Source: Fibrella rubiginis
Lineage (GTDB): Bacteria > Bacteroidota > Bacteroidia > Cytophagales > Spirosomataceae
NCBI RefSeq assembly: GCF_017353185.1
Contig: NZ_JAFMYV010000008.1
Location: 124,001-188,000 of the forward strand
DNA length: 64,000 nt
Direction of reading: 5' to 3'
Positions 33,674 through 42,070 of the stretch are shown here, piece after piece. The notes below the pieces were generated by a model. It ran no database searches. It was given only the letters and a program-made list of their open reading frames with translations, and was not told the origin of the DNA. The position numbers and the translations under genes were made by a program. Position 1 is the first letter of the stretch, and each line of letters opens with the position of its first letter.

Positions 33674-34846
33674 ATGCTCAATACCATCACTCCCGTTCGT
33701 ATTCGCACCGAAGACCGCGTGGCCGAAATTGCCTGGTTTTGCGACCTCTGCGGCGGCGACACCGAGTTTCTTGGTCAACTTGACCCCGCCCGCCGCAGTA
33801 ATTTTCAGCACTGCCGTAACATCCTGCTAAATGCTGAACGTCAGGGCTTTAAAAATATATTGTTGCCTACGTCCTTCATTGTGGGGCAGGATCCGGTGGC
33901 CTTCGCCGCCGCCGTTGCCAGCCTTACCTCCGACATTAGTTTGCTGGTGGCGATTCGTACTGGCGAGGTGCACCCGCCCATGCTGGCCCGCGCCCTCAGC
34001 ACCCTCGACCACCTGCTGAAAGGTCGGCTGACGATCAACATCATCAACTCCGACCTGCCCGGCTACAAAGAAGATGCGGGTCTGCGGTATGGGCGTTGCA
34101 CCGAGACGATCCAAATTCTGAAACAAAGTTGGGCCGGGGGCGACCGCGTCGTGCACGACGGTCCGGTGTATGGCAAGTTCGATCTGCCCGCCGCGCCGGT
34201 GGCTCCCTACCAGCAAAATGGCGGTCCGCTGCTCTACTTCGGGGGCATTGCCGACGGGGCCAAAGAAGTATGTGCCCAACACTGCGACGTGTTTTTGATG
34301 TGGCCCGAAACCGAAGAAAGCCTTATGGCCACCATGCAGGACGTATCGGCGCGGGCAGAACGCCACGGACGGACGCTGGACTTTGGCTTGCGGGTACATG
34401 TGGTGGTTCGCGAGACTGAAGCACAAGCCCGCTCCTGGACCAGACGCATGATGTCGAGGTTTGATCAGCAGCAGGCCGAAGCCCTCAAGCACCGCGCTCA
34501 GGATAGTAAATCGCTGGGGGTAGTGCGGCAGGATGAGCTGCGCCAAACGGCTGATGATGAAGGCTTTGTAGAACCCATTCTCTGGACGGGCATTGGCCGC
34601 GCCCGGTCGGGGTGCGGGGCCGCGCTGGTAGGTACGCCCGATCAACTATTGGCGCAACTGAACCGTTACATGGACATGGGCATCCGGTCGTTTGTGTTGT
34701 CGGGCTACCCACTCATTGAGGAGTCCGATTATTTTGGTCGGTTGGTGTTGCCTCATTTACCCAACGTGCGCCTCGCCGATCTGCAAAATCGCCGCCCGAA
34801 AGAGACCCCCGAAACACCATTGACTTTTGGCAAATTGACGTATTAA
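33674..34846 (+). CDS. LLM-class flavin-dependent monooxygenase (SsuD-like)
   Basis: A 390-residue bacterial luciferase-like TIM-barrel enzyme using reduced FMN and O2. Features: ILLPTSFIVGQDPVAFAAAV, TSDISLLVAIRTGEVHPPML, TLDHLLKGRLTINIINSDLP, GRCTETIQILKQSW and the C-terminal GTPDQLLAQLNRYMDMGI with FVLSGYPLIEE. This pattern is closest to alkanesulfonate monooxygenases, which release sulfite from organosulfonates. No ABC transporter or NADPH:FMN reductase gene is near, so the substrate is uncertain. The upstream 112 bp contains degenerate heptamers (CTCGTAA, TTCGTGA on the minus strand). Confidence 0.85.
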   Translation: MLNTITPVRIRTEDRVAEIAWFCDLCGGDTEFLGQLDPARRSNFQHCRNILLNAERQGFKNILLPTSFIVGQDPVAFAAAVASLTSDISLLVAIRTGEVHPPMLARALSTLDHLLKGRLTINIINSDLPGYKEDAGLRYGRCTETIQILKQSWAGGDRVVHDGPVYGKFDLPAAPVAPYQQNGGPLLYFGGIADGAKEVCAQHCDVFLMWPETEESLMATMQDVSARAERHGRTLDFGLRVHVVVRETEAQARSWTRRMMSRFDQQQAEALKHRAQDSKSLGVVRQDELRQTADDEGFVEPILWTGIGRARSGCGAALVGTPDQLLAQLNRYMDMGIRSFVLSGYPLIEESDYFGRLVLPHLPNVRLADLQNRRPKETPETPLTFGKLTY

Positions 34847-34872
34847 GTTTATCTCTTTTAACGGTAATTAAT

Positions 34873-35331
34873 ATGAAGGTTTATTCGTTGCTGCTACTCA
34901 TTCTTACTCTTTTAACAGGCTGCGATTCAAAGCCTAAAGAGACGGCTACATCAACTGTTGATACGTCATTCAATAACCTTGATAGCGCGCGCACTGCCCC
35001 AAAAATTACGAGCAGAAAAAAGCTTGATTATCAAGGGGTTTACAGAGGAACATTGCCTTGCGCTGGCTGCACGGGTATCAGACTAGAGGTTGATTTACGC
35101 AGCGATTCGACGTATCAGTTGACGACCACCTATCTGGGTAAAGGTGATGAAAAGCCGATCATAAAAAGGGGTACATTTTCCTGGAACAAGGCCGACTCAT
35201 TGATTACGCTACAGGGCGTAACAGATCAGCCTAATAAGTACCTTGTTGGTAATAATACTATTTCGCAATTAGACATGGATGGTACCAGAGTGTTGGGACC
35301 ATCGGCAAGGCGCTATATTTTGCGTAAATAA
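34873..35331 (+). CDS. NlpE-like copper-resistance lipoprotein
   Basis: A 152-residue lipoprotein: lipobox LLTGC at residue 17, a polar linker, then the NlpE N-terminal barrel with YQGVYRGTLPCAGCTGIRLE, in which the C-x-x-C is the family hallmark, and strands TTYLGKGDEKPIIKRGTFSW and MDGTRVLGPSARRYIL. In enteric bacteria NlpE links surface and copper stress to envelope signalling; in Bacteroidota only the N-terminal domain is common and its role is open. It is 26 bp after the monooxygenase on the same strand. Confidence 0.85.
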   Translation: MKVYSLLLLILTLLTGCDSKPKETATSTVDTSFNNLDSARTAPKITSRKKLDYQGVYRGTLPCAGCTGIRLEVDLRSDSTYQLTTTYLGKGDEKPIIKRGTFSWNKADSLITLQGVTDQPNKYLVGNNTISQLDMDGTRVLGPSARRYILRK

Positions 35332-35351
35332 CCGAGACCCAATCCACCTAT

Positions 35352-35540
35352 ATGCCCATAAAGTACGTCCGCACTGGCCTGTTTTTGCTCAGTTATTTGT
35401 TGGTCCTGTCCTGCTCTTCTCCCCCGCAGACCACGCAAAACACCCCACCTGACCCCGCCGCCGATAGTGTAGCCGACGGCCTGATTGTGTCAGACACTAC
35501 CGTGACGGATGATGACACGCTGGAAACGCAGAAGAAGTAG
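35352..35540 (+). CDS. Small lipoprotein of unknown function
   Basis: A 62-residue protein: hydrophobic leader with lipobox LVLSC (Cys about residue 21), then a disordered Pro/Thr/Asp-rich tail (DSVADGLIVSDTTVTDDDTL). Only export and lipidation can be predicted. It follows the NlpE-like gene by 20 bp, probably in one transcript. Its stop codon TAG is the first paired triplet of a 20-bp hairpin. Confidence 0.6.
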   Translation: MPIKYVRTGLFLLSYLLVLSCSSPPQTTQNTPPDPAADSVADGLIVSDTTVTDDDTLETQKK

Positions 35541-35583
35541 CCTAAAGTAGTCCAGGGGCTAAACCCTGGACTACTTTAGGCTA
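35538..35583. terminator. 20-bp perfect hairpin between convergent genes
   Basis: 35538-35557 pairs perfectly with 35564-35583, 6-nt loop GCTAAA. The left arm contains the plus-strand stop TAG and the right arm contains the minus-strand stop and the last two codons of the ATP-grasp gene, so both genes end inside it. No long T-run; it probably acts as a bidirectional terminator or mRNA-end stabiliser. The AGTCCAGGG...CCCTGGACT core looks like a dispersed repeat. Confidence 0.7.
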
Positions 35584-36748
35584 CTATGTGCCCCACAAAC
35601 TGGGCTGTGTTGTCTAGTACGACCCCGCCGCGGCGGAAACCCAGCGCGCAGGCCTCACCGGCGAAGAATACCCCTGCCTGATAACGGTTCCCGGCAGCGT
35701 CCTGCGGAAAGTCAACGTACTGCTGGTATATTTTCGGGTAGTTGCCATAGTCTCCGTCTACGGTTTTGGTGGGTTGGCCGGCAGCGTCGAGCAGACGAAT
35801 GTTGGCTCCCTCACGCCCAAACAACACTTTTTCGACGGACGGCTCACCCAATATTGATTTTGTCTCGGTGCGCAGTAGCAGGGGATGGTGCGGGTACAGT
35901 TCCCACAGGATGTGCAGGATCGCTTTCGACTGAAACAGCAGCGCGTAGGCCGGGTTGAGCACCACAGTTTTGCGCTGCTTCACCAGGCTTGTCAGAATTG
36001 TGGCTAGTTCAGGTTCGTCGTGGGCAATGTATTCCCAGGGTATGAGCTTGAACCAGAAATCGTAGCGGGTAAACTCACCATCAGCAAAGCAGTAGATACC
36101 CTCCTCTGCCGAAAACTCCACTTCATCCACATAAGCGAACGCTACTTCGAAACCGGCCTCGCGGGCGGCTTCGCCCAGCAGGGCCACGTTGGTGTCATCT
36201 TCGGGGGTGTCGCGCATAGCCGAGAATAAGATCGCCGGCGTGAGGTCGTCGTTCTGGCGTTTAATTTCGGCAAACTGACTCACCAGTGTTTCAAACAAGG
36301 CATTGAATTGCTGACTGTCATTCAGTCCGTTAGCCTTCAGGTGAGCGTACTGCACTACCGCAGTTTCGGGCAAACACGTAGCCGTGTCGGCGTTAAATTC
36401 GATCAATCTAATAGCCTGATTATCAACGCCACCGGCCAGATCAAAACGGCCATAGAGCAGGATATTCCGGTCATCGTCCCACGAATGGCGCACCAGGTCG
36501 ATCAGGTTTTCAGGAATGCCCAGTTCGGCAAAGCGATTGTTGTCGATTACGTGCTGTCCGGCCTCCACCAGCATCTCAAACAGGGTGTTGGCCGCCTCCG
36601 CGTAGGCATCGGCTTCGGTAGGGGTGACTACCACAACTTCATTGGTCAGGTAAGGCAGGGTGTCGGTGCCCAGCATCCAGTCCCAGCCAAGATGACGGAG
36701 TTGTGGGTCAGGCAATTGGGGGAGGGAACGAAGAGTAAGCATAGGCAT
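35576..36748 (-). CDS. Glutathionylspermidine synthase-like ATP-grasp protein
   Basis: About 390 residues with the C-terminal ATP-grasp synthase pattern of glutathionylspermidine synthase: NILLYGRFDLAGG, IRLIEFNADTATCLPETAVVQ, EGIYCFADGEFTRYDFWFKLIPWEYI, ILHILWELYPHHPLLL and KVLFGREGANIRLLDA for ATP/Mg binding. The family ligates glutathione-like peptides to polyamines, but in most bacteria the true substrate is unknown. Two in-frame ATGs (36748, 36742) are likelier starts than the GTG/ATG region at 36772. Divergent from the sugar isomerase gene. Confidence 0.8.
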   Translation of the reverse strand: MPMLTLRSLPQLPDPQLRHLGWDWMLGTDTLPYLTNEVVVVTPTEADAYAEAANTLFEMLVEAGQHVIDNNRFAELGIPENLIDLVRHSWDDDRNILLYGRFDLAGGVDNQAIRLIEFNADTATCLPETAVVQYAHLKANGLNDSQQFNALFETLVSQFAEIKRQNDDLTPAILFSAMRDTPEDDTNVALLGEAAREAGFEVAFAYVDEVEFSAEEGIYCFADGEFTRYDFWFKLIPWEYIAHDEPELATILTSLVKQRKTVVLNPAYALLFQSKAILHILWELYPHHPLLLRTETKSILGEPSVEKVLFGREGANIRLLDAAGQPTKTVDGDYGNYPKIYQQYVDFPQDAAGNRYQAGVFFAGEACALGFRRGGVVLDNTAQFVGHIVA

Positions 36749-36789
36749 TTTTAGACTTAACACAGTGAACAACCTTTTTTCAAACCAAT

Positions 36790-37824
36790 ATGAGCCTCTC
36801 GAACCGCCGCCAGTTTATTGGCACTGCCACTGCCCTCGTCGGCGGTGCGGTGCTGAGCACCAATAAGCTATTTGGTGCCCCGGCCATTATCAGAAGCCTC
36901 GATAAGCCCAACTCGCGCATCAACGGCGTGCAGATTGGCACCATCACGTACTCGTTTCGCGACATGCCCGATCAGAGCGCAGACGCCACGCTCCAGTATG
37001 TGCTCGACAGCGGCATCAGCGCAATTGAGTTGATGGGCGGGCCAGCCGAGAGTTTTGCAGGTGCTCCCAAAAACCCCGTCGATATGCGGGTTGTGTTTCC
37101 GCTGATGCGCAAACGCCGCGAAAACCAGCCTCTGACCGACGACGAACAAAAGCAACTGGCCGACGCCGACGCCCAGACGAAAGCTTACCGGAGCGACCTG
37201 GTTAAATGGCGGCTGTCGGCCCCGATGAATAAATTTGAACAGCTGCGGAAGCAGTACAACAGCGCCGGCGTAACCATTTACGGCTTCAAACCCGATGCCT
37301 TTGGTGTGCAAAACAGCGACGCCGAGATCAATTACGGCATGGCAGCAGCGAAGATGCTGGGAGCCAACCAGGTAACGGTTGAACATCCTGGCAACGATGC
37401 CCACACGCTCAAGCTCGGACAAATGGCTCAAAAACATGGCATCCGGGTAGGCTATCATGGTCACGAGCAGCAAACGCCCACCTTCTGGGACACAGCCCTG
37501 GCTCAGTCGTCGGGCAACGCCATGAACCTCGATCTGGGTCATTACATTGCTGCCGGGCAACCCGATCCGCTGGGGCTGATCCGGCAAAAGCACGACCGCA
37601 TTGCCAGTATGCACATTAAAGACCGGCAGGGACCAGCCAATGGCAAGGGCAATCTGCCCTGGGGTCAGGGCGATACCCCCCTGACAGAGGCGCTAAAGCT
37701 CATGCGCGACCAGAAATATACTTTCCCCGCCACCGTTGAACTGGAATACAAAGTGCCGGAAGGGTCTACATCCGTGGCCGAGGTAAAAAAGTGCGTAGAC
37801 TATTGCCGTCACATTCTCGCCTAG
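36790..37824 (+). CDS. Tat-exported sugar phosphate isomerase/epimerase (xylose isomerase-like TIM barrel)
   Basis: A 344-residue protein. A twin-arginine signal (SNRRQFIGTATALVGGAVLS) sends it folded to the periplasm. The AP-endonuclease-2/xylose-isomerase TIM barrel follows: VQIGTITYSFRDMP, LDSGISAIELMGGPAE, ANQVTVEHPGNDAH, RVGYHGHEQQTPTFWD, AMNLDLGHYIAAGQP, IASMHIKDRQG and ATVELEYKVPEG supply the metal-binding Glu/His/Asp residues. Such proteins are abundant in Cytophagales and probably act on sugars or inositols. Its stop is 3 bp from the convergent UPF0323-like gene. Confidence 0.85.
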   Translation: MSLSNRRQFIGTATALVGGAVLSTNKLFGAPAIIRSLDKPNSRINGVQIGTITYSFRDMPDQSADATLQYVLDSGISAIELMGGPAESFAGAPKNPVDMRVVFPLMRKRRENQPLTDDEQKQLADADAQTKAYRSDLVKWRLSAPMNKFEQLRKQYNSAGVTIYGFKPDAFGVQNSDAEINYGMAAAKMLGANQVTVEHPGNDAHTLKLGQMAQKHGIRVGYHGHEQQTPTFWDTALAQSSGNAMNLDLGHYIAAGQPDPLGLIRQKHDRIASMHIKDRQGPANGKGNLPWGQGDTPLTEALKLMRDQKYTFPATVELEYKVPEGSTSVAEVKKCVDYCRHILA

Positions 37825-37827
37825 GAA

Positions 37828-38463
37828 TTAACCGCCAAAGCCCCGGCCAAAACCGCCACCACTTCGGCTACGGCCGAAAAAGCCGCTCCGGCCACCGCTG
37901 GGGCGGCTCGTAACCACGCGCGACGACCGGACAGATTCGCCCACGCCCTGAGCGCGGTTGTACAAACCCGTGTTGGCGTAAGCCCCTGAGCTATAGCGCT
38001 GTTCGTTGTAGCTGGGCGCACGGTTACGACCAATCATATAGCCCAAACCACCCCACAGCAGCGCGTTGGCGAGTCCATTGGAATGGTGCTGACCGTATTG
38101 ATTGCAGTTGTTGAAATATTCGCGGGTAGAGGGGTCACTTTGCACCAGTTTGCGGGCTGCCTCTACTCCCAGCGTGTCGGTGTGACCATCTTTGTAATGA
38201 ATGATAGCCCCTGACTGGCTGGGGTCGGCTTCTACCTCATCGGTGATCTTAAACTGACCAGGCGCCGTTTCGGTAATCACCGACCGAACCCCTTTTTTAT
38301 ACGTCACCACTTCTTCGGCGGGGCCACCGTCATAGTCACTGTCGTTGCGGCTTCCGCAACTTTGGAGCGCGGCAGTGCCACCCATCAACGCCAGCGTGAG
38401 GGTGGTGCCGAGGGTAATATCCTGAACCCGCCGAATGAGCGAGTGCTTACGAATGGAAGTCAT
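37828..38463 (-). CDS. UPF0323-like lipoprotein
   Basis: A 211-residue protein. The N-terminus (RRVQDITLGTTLTLALMGGT, then a lipobox-like ALQSC) resembles UPF0323 lipoproteins. Next come a small alpha/beta part (GQFKITDEVEADPSQSGAII, HYKDGHTDTLGVEAARKLVQ), a glycine-rich helix (ANALLWGGLGYMIGRN) and a Ser/Gly/Arg/Phe-rich tail with GFFGRSRSGG. The order (lipobox, R-x-I-I/V-x-D-x-x-G domain, Gly helix, SGFFG tail) is that of UPF0323, known mainly from epsilonproteobacteria. Function unknown. Confidence is moderate because I compare from memory of the family. Confidence 0.6.
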   Translation of the reverse strand: MTSIRKHSLIRRVQDITLGTTLTLALMGGTAALQSCGSRNDSDYDGGPAEEVVTYKKGVRSVITETAPGQFKITDEVEADPSQSGAIIHYKDGHTDTLGVEAARKLVQSDPSTREYFNNCNQYGQHHSNGLANALLWGGLGYMIGRNRAPSYNEQRYSSGAYANTGLYNRAQGVGESVRSSRVVTSRPSGGRSGFFGRSRSGGGFGRGFGG

Positions 38464-38832
38464 AGTGCCAGTGGCGTAGGTTTACAAGGCTAAACGTCAG
38501 GTGCTAACGAGAGGTTGCAGGAATGGGATGAGCGGACTCTGCCAATGTTATTCGGATAGGGACAACGGCCAAATGGCCAGTACGAAATCTACGCTATTAT
38601 TTCTCCACATAATACAATTTTTAAAGTGAGTTTGGCTAGGACACGGCAACACAATAGGCCATATGCTTCTATTTTTTGGCATTTAACGGTTAAATAGTCA
38701 ACTTGCTTGACTTAGCTCTTCTTAGAATGGTACAACTTTACCATAGTAGTCAATGGGACTACCGGGCTGGGACCTGCCACATAACAAATACCGAAAAGTC
38801 GGTAGTAGCCAGTCAATTTTTCTTTTACATCT
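38464..38832. promoter_or_regulatory. Intergenic control region of the second RND operon
   Basis: No gene seen. It contains a 15-bp palindrome ATTTAACGGTTAAAT (38681-38695) about 140 bp before the pump ATG, a short hairpin TACCGA / TCGGTA (38789-38804), and GGCCAAATGGCC near 38568. An operator for a local repressor is plausible, but no regulator gene is adjacent. No exact TAnnTTTG was found. Confidence 0.4.
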
Positions 38833-41800
38833 ATGTGGATCGTTAGACTTGCGCTCGAAAAGAAATACACCATCGCGGTGATGGCCCTGTTGATCCTGCT
38901 TATGGGTGTAGTGGCTAGTTTGCAGATGCCTACCGACATCTTTCCGCGCATCAACATTCCGGTGGTGTCTGTACTCTGGGGCTATACCGGCCTGTCGACC
39001 AACGAGATGGAGAAGATGATTACCAACTTCTCGGAGACGTCGCTGATTAACAACGTGTCTGATATTCAACGCGTTGAATCACAAACATATAACGGCACGG
39101 CAGTTATCAAATTGTACTTCCAGCCCACCGTGCGGATAGAAGAAGCCCTGGCGCAGGTATCGGCTATATCGCAGACCATTCTGGTACGAATGCCGCCCGG
39201 TACCCAGCCGCCGCTGATTGTGCGTTACAACGCCACCGACGTGCCCGTATTGCAGCTTGGCCTGTCGTCTGATAGCCTTACCGAACCCCAGATTACCGAC
39301 TACGCCGCCACCCGTATCAGGCCTCAAATTGCTACTGTGCCCGGCAGCCGCCTCTCACAACCGTTTGGCGGACGAACCCGGCAAATCATGGTTGACCTGG
39401 AGCCTGAGCAGTTGATTGCCCACGGCCTCACACCCGAAGACGTAACCAACGCCGTTTCGGCCCAAAACCTCACCCTGCCCAGCGGCGTACTGCGCCTCGA
39501 TGAGCGCGAATACCCCGTCCGGCTCAATAGTAAACCCGATTTAATCAACACCCTCAACGACCTGCCCGTGAAGGTGGTAGGTGGCAGCGTAGTCCACATG
39601 CGCGACGTTGCCAACATCCACGACGGGTCGGCCGTGCAGTCGAACGTGGTGAAGCAGGATGGCAGCCGTGGGGTGCTGATGAGCATTGTGAAAACGGGCA
39701 ACGCGTCGACAACAAGAGTGGTCGACGACATCAAAAACCGCGTTTTACCCACCATTCGGGCTTCTGCCCCGGCCGGTTTGCGCATTGTTGACCTATTCGA
39801 CCAGTCGGTTTTTGTGCGGGCATCTATCAAAGGCGTAGTGCTGGAAGGCATTATTGCGGCTCTGCTCACGGCGGCCATGATCCTGCTTTTTTTAGGAAGC
39901 TGGCGCTCTACGCTCATTGTAGCCACGTCTATTCCGCTGTCTATTCTGGCGTCGCTCACTACGTTGTATCTGCTGGGCGAAACGCTCAATATCATGACTT
40001 TGGGTGGGTTAGCGCTGGCTATTGGTATACTGGTGGATGACGCCACAGTGACGATTGAAAACATCCATCGAAATGAAGAACTGGGCCTGCCTCTGCGCGA
40101 GGCCATTCTGGAAGGTGCCGCCCAAATTGCCACGCCCACGCTGGTAGCCACACTTACGATCTGCATTGTATTCGTGTCGGTGTTGTTTCTGGAGGGTCCG
40201 GCGCGGTTTCTGTTTGGCCCGCTGGCCATGGCCGTAGTATTCGCCATGATCGCCTCCTACATCCTCTCGCGGACGCTGGTACCCATGATGGCCGATTTGA
40301 TGCTACGGGGAGAAAAGCACAGCCCCCCCGCCCCCGAAGGGGGGGCCTATACTGAATCTTCTGCCTTGGGGATTGGGGGGCTGTTCAACCGTGGGTTCGA
40401 CCGGTTTCAGGCGGGTTACATGGGAGCACTGGTTTGGGTGTTAGGGCACCGGAAAACGGTGCTGGCCCTGTTTGTGGGCGTGGTGGGCTTTACGCTGGGG
40501 CTGATTCCCTTTGTAGGCCGCGACTTTTTCCCTCACGTCGACGCGGGGCAGATTAAGCTTCACATGCGCGGTCCGGCGGGAACGCGGCTGGAAGAAACCG
40601 AACGATTGGCGGCTGAAACAGAGGCGGTTATCCGCCAAACCATTCCCGAAAGCGATATTCAGTCCATCATCTCCAACGTAGGCTTAACAGCCGAGCGATA
40701 TAATTTTATTTTTACCGACAATGCCGCGGCGGGGTCTGGAGACGCCGAACTACTGATTTCGCTCAAAGAAGATAAAGAACGCCCCACCGACGAATACGTG
40801 CGTGAACTGCGCAACCGCCTGCGTGAAGAGATGCCCGATGAGACATACTTCTTCCTGGCCGCCGACATTGTTAGTCAGATTCTGAATTTTGGGCTTACCT
40901 CACCCATCGACGTGCAGGTGAGCGGCTTCGACCGGGGAAATAACCTTAAAATCGCCCGCGACATGCAGCAGCGTGTGGCACAGATTCCCGGCGCAGTCGA
41001 CGTACACCTGCATCAGGTACTCGATGCCCCCGAAATCTTCCTGGATGTTGACCGGGAGCGGGCCGGGCAGTTTGGCCTTACCGAGCAGCGCGTGGCTACC
41101 AACCTCAACATTTCGCTGAGCGGCACGGCGCAGGTGCGGCCCAACTTCTGGCCCGATCCGGTTACGGGCTTCCCCTACCTGATTGCCGTTCAAACGCCGC
41201 CCTACAAACTGGATACGTATGATAAGCTGCTCCGCACGCCCCTGATTGCCAATCAGCAGGCTACGCCCCAGCTGTTGAGTAACGTGGCTACGGTGAAACG
41301 CACCACTACGCCACAGATCATCAACCGGGTAAACACCCAGCCCACCTACGACGTTTATGCCGCTGTAGAGCATACCGATCTGGGATCGGTGGCCGCCGAG
41401 CTGAATAAGCTGGCGAAAGAGTACGAACCGCAACTGAAACCCGGCAACAAGATTGCCATACGGGGTCAGGTTGAGAGCATGGAGAGCGCCTTCACGCGGC
41501 TGGGCATTGGTATCATCTTCGCGGCGGTGCTGGTGTACCTGCTGATGGTGGTCAATTTCCAGTCGTTTCGGTATCCGTTTATCATCATCACGGCCCTGCC
41601 CGGTGCACTTTGCGGCATGGTCTGGATGTTGTTTCTGACGCATACCACGTTCAGTATTCCGTCGCTGATGGGGGCTATCATGAGCGTGGGGGTGGCCACG
41701 GCCAACAGCATTTTGCTCGTGAGTTTCGCCAAAGATCATTTGCCCGACGTACACGGCAACGCCTACGAAGCCGCCCTGGAGGCCGGACGGACGCGATTGC

Positions 41801-42000
41801 GGCCCATTTTGATGACCGCCATTGCCATGATCATTGGCATGCTGCCCATGTCGCTGGGGCTGGGTGAAGGTGGCGAGCAAAACGCCCCGCTGGGTCGCGC
41901 CGTCATTGGCGGACTGCTACTCGCCACGTTCACTACGCTGCTGTTTGTGCCCACGGTGTTTAGTTATCTGGTAAAACCTAATGAGCGATTGAATGAGTGA
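38833..42000 (+). CDS. RND multidrug-type efflux pump (AcrB/MdtB-like)
   Basis: A 1055-residue, 12-helix inner-membrane antiporter. The proton-relay pair is in GGLALAIGILVDDATVTIEN (two Asp), the multidrug-type signature rather than the metal type. Other landmarks: MPTDIFPRINIPVVSVLWG, GRDFFPHVDAGQIKLHMRGP after helix 7, and GMLPMSLGLGEGGEQNAPLG. Residues about 497-517, in the linker between helices 6 and 7, are encoded by a C/G-rich palindromic element inserted in frame. The last seven codons (NERLNE) and the stop lie inside an octamer-array repeat. First gene of the operon pump, DUF952, adaptor, outer-membrane factor. Substrate unknown. Confidence 0.9.
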   Translation: MWIVRLALEKKYTIAVMALLILLMGVVASLQMPTDIFPRINIPVVSVLWGYTGLSTNEMEKMITNFSETSLINNVSDIQRVESQTYNGTAVIKLYFQPTVRIEEALAQVSAISQTILVRMPPGTQPPLIVRYNATDVPVLQLGLSSDSLTEPQITDYAATRIRPQIATVPGSRLSQPFGGRTRQIMVDLEPEQLIAHGLTPEDVTNAVSAQNLTLPSGVLRLDEREYPVRLNSKPDLINTLNDLPVKVVGGSVVHMRDVANIHDGSAVQSNVVKQDGSRGVLMSIVKTGNASTTRVVDDIKNRVLPTIRASAPAGLRIVDLFDQSVFVRASIKGVVLEGIIAALLTAAMILLFLGSWRSTLIVATSIPLSILASLTTLYLLGETLNIMTLGGLALAIGILVDDATVTIENIHRNEELGLPLREAILEGAAQIATPTLVATLTICIVFVSVLFLEGPARFLFGPLAMAVVFAMIASYILSRTLVPMMADLMLRGEKHSPPAPEGGAYTESSALGIGGLFNRGFDRFQAGYMGALVWVLGHRKTVLALFVGVVGFTLGLIPFVGRDFFPHVDAGQIKLHMRGPAGTRLEETERLAAETEAVIRQTIPESDIQSIISNVGLTAERYNFIFTDNAAAGSGDAELLISLKEDKERPTDEYVRELRNRLREEMPDETYFFLAADIVSQILNFGLTSPIDVQVSGFDRGNNLKIARDMQQRVAQIPGAVDVHLHQVLDAPEIFLDVDRERAGQFGLTEQRVATNLNISLSGTAQVRPNFWPDPVTGFPYLIAVQTPPYKLDTYDKLLRTPLIANQQATPQLLSNVATVKRTTTPQIINRVNTQPTYDVYAAVEHTDLGSVAAELNKLAKEYEPQLKPGNKIAIRGQVESMESAFTRLGIGIIFAAVLVYLLMVVNFQSFRYPFIIITALPGALCGMVWMLFLTHTTFSIPSLMGAIMSVGVATANSILLVSFAKDHLPDVHGNAYEAALEAGRTRLRPILMTAIAMIIGMLPMSLGLGEGGEQNAPLGRAVIGGLLLATFTTLLFVPTVFSYLVKPNERLNE
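40320..40383. repeat. C-run/G-run palindromic element inside the RND pump gene
   Basis: A 64-nt element bounded by CAGCCCCCC (40320-40328) and GGGGGGCTG (40375-40383), with an inner hairpin CCCCC-GAA-GGGGG (40331-40343). It resembles CAGCCCCC...GGGGGCTG elements dispersed between genes in Bacteroidota. Here it is translated as a Ser/Pro/Gly-rich stretch in the cytoplasmic linker of the pump without breaking the frame. Confidence 0.7.
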
Positions 42001-42062
42001 TTGAGTGAATGTCTGGACCGTCATTTATTTATTCACTCAATCACTCATTCACCCAATCACGC
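41979..42062. repeat. Octamer-word inverted repeat (family A, copy 4), overlapping a coding end
   Basis: GAATGAGTGATTGAGTGAAT (41991-42010) pairs perfectly with 42031-42050, and both arms continue as degenerate GAWTGAGY octamers. The left arm encodes the last residues of the RND pump and includes its TGA stop (41998-42000). The loop holds GGACCGTCA, also found in copy 3. It ends 8 nt before the DUF952 ATG. Confidence 0.85.
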
Positions 42063-42070
42063 ACTAATTT

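Noticed and set aside
40320..40383. Frameshift or assembly error in the RND pump
   Set aside because: The frame continues through the element with conserved pump sequence on both sides.
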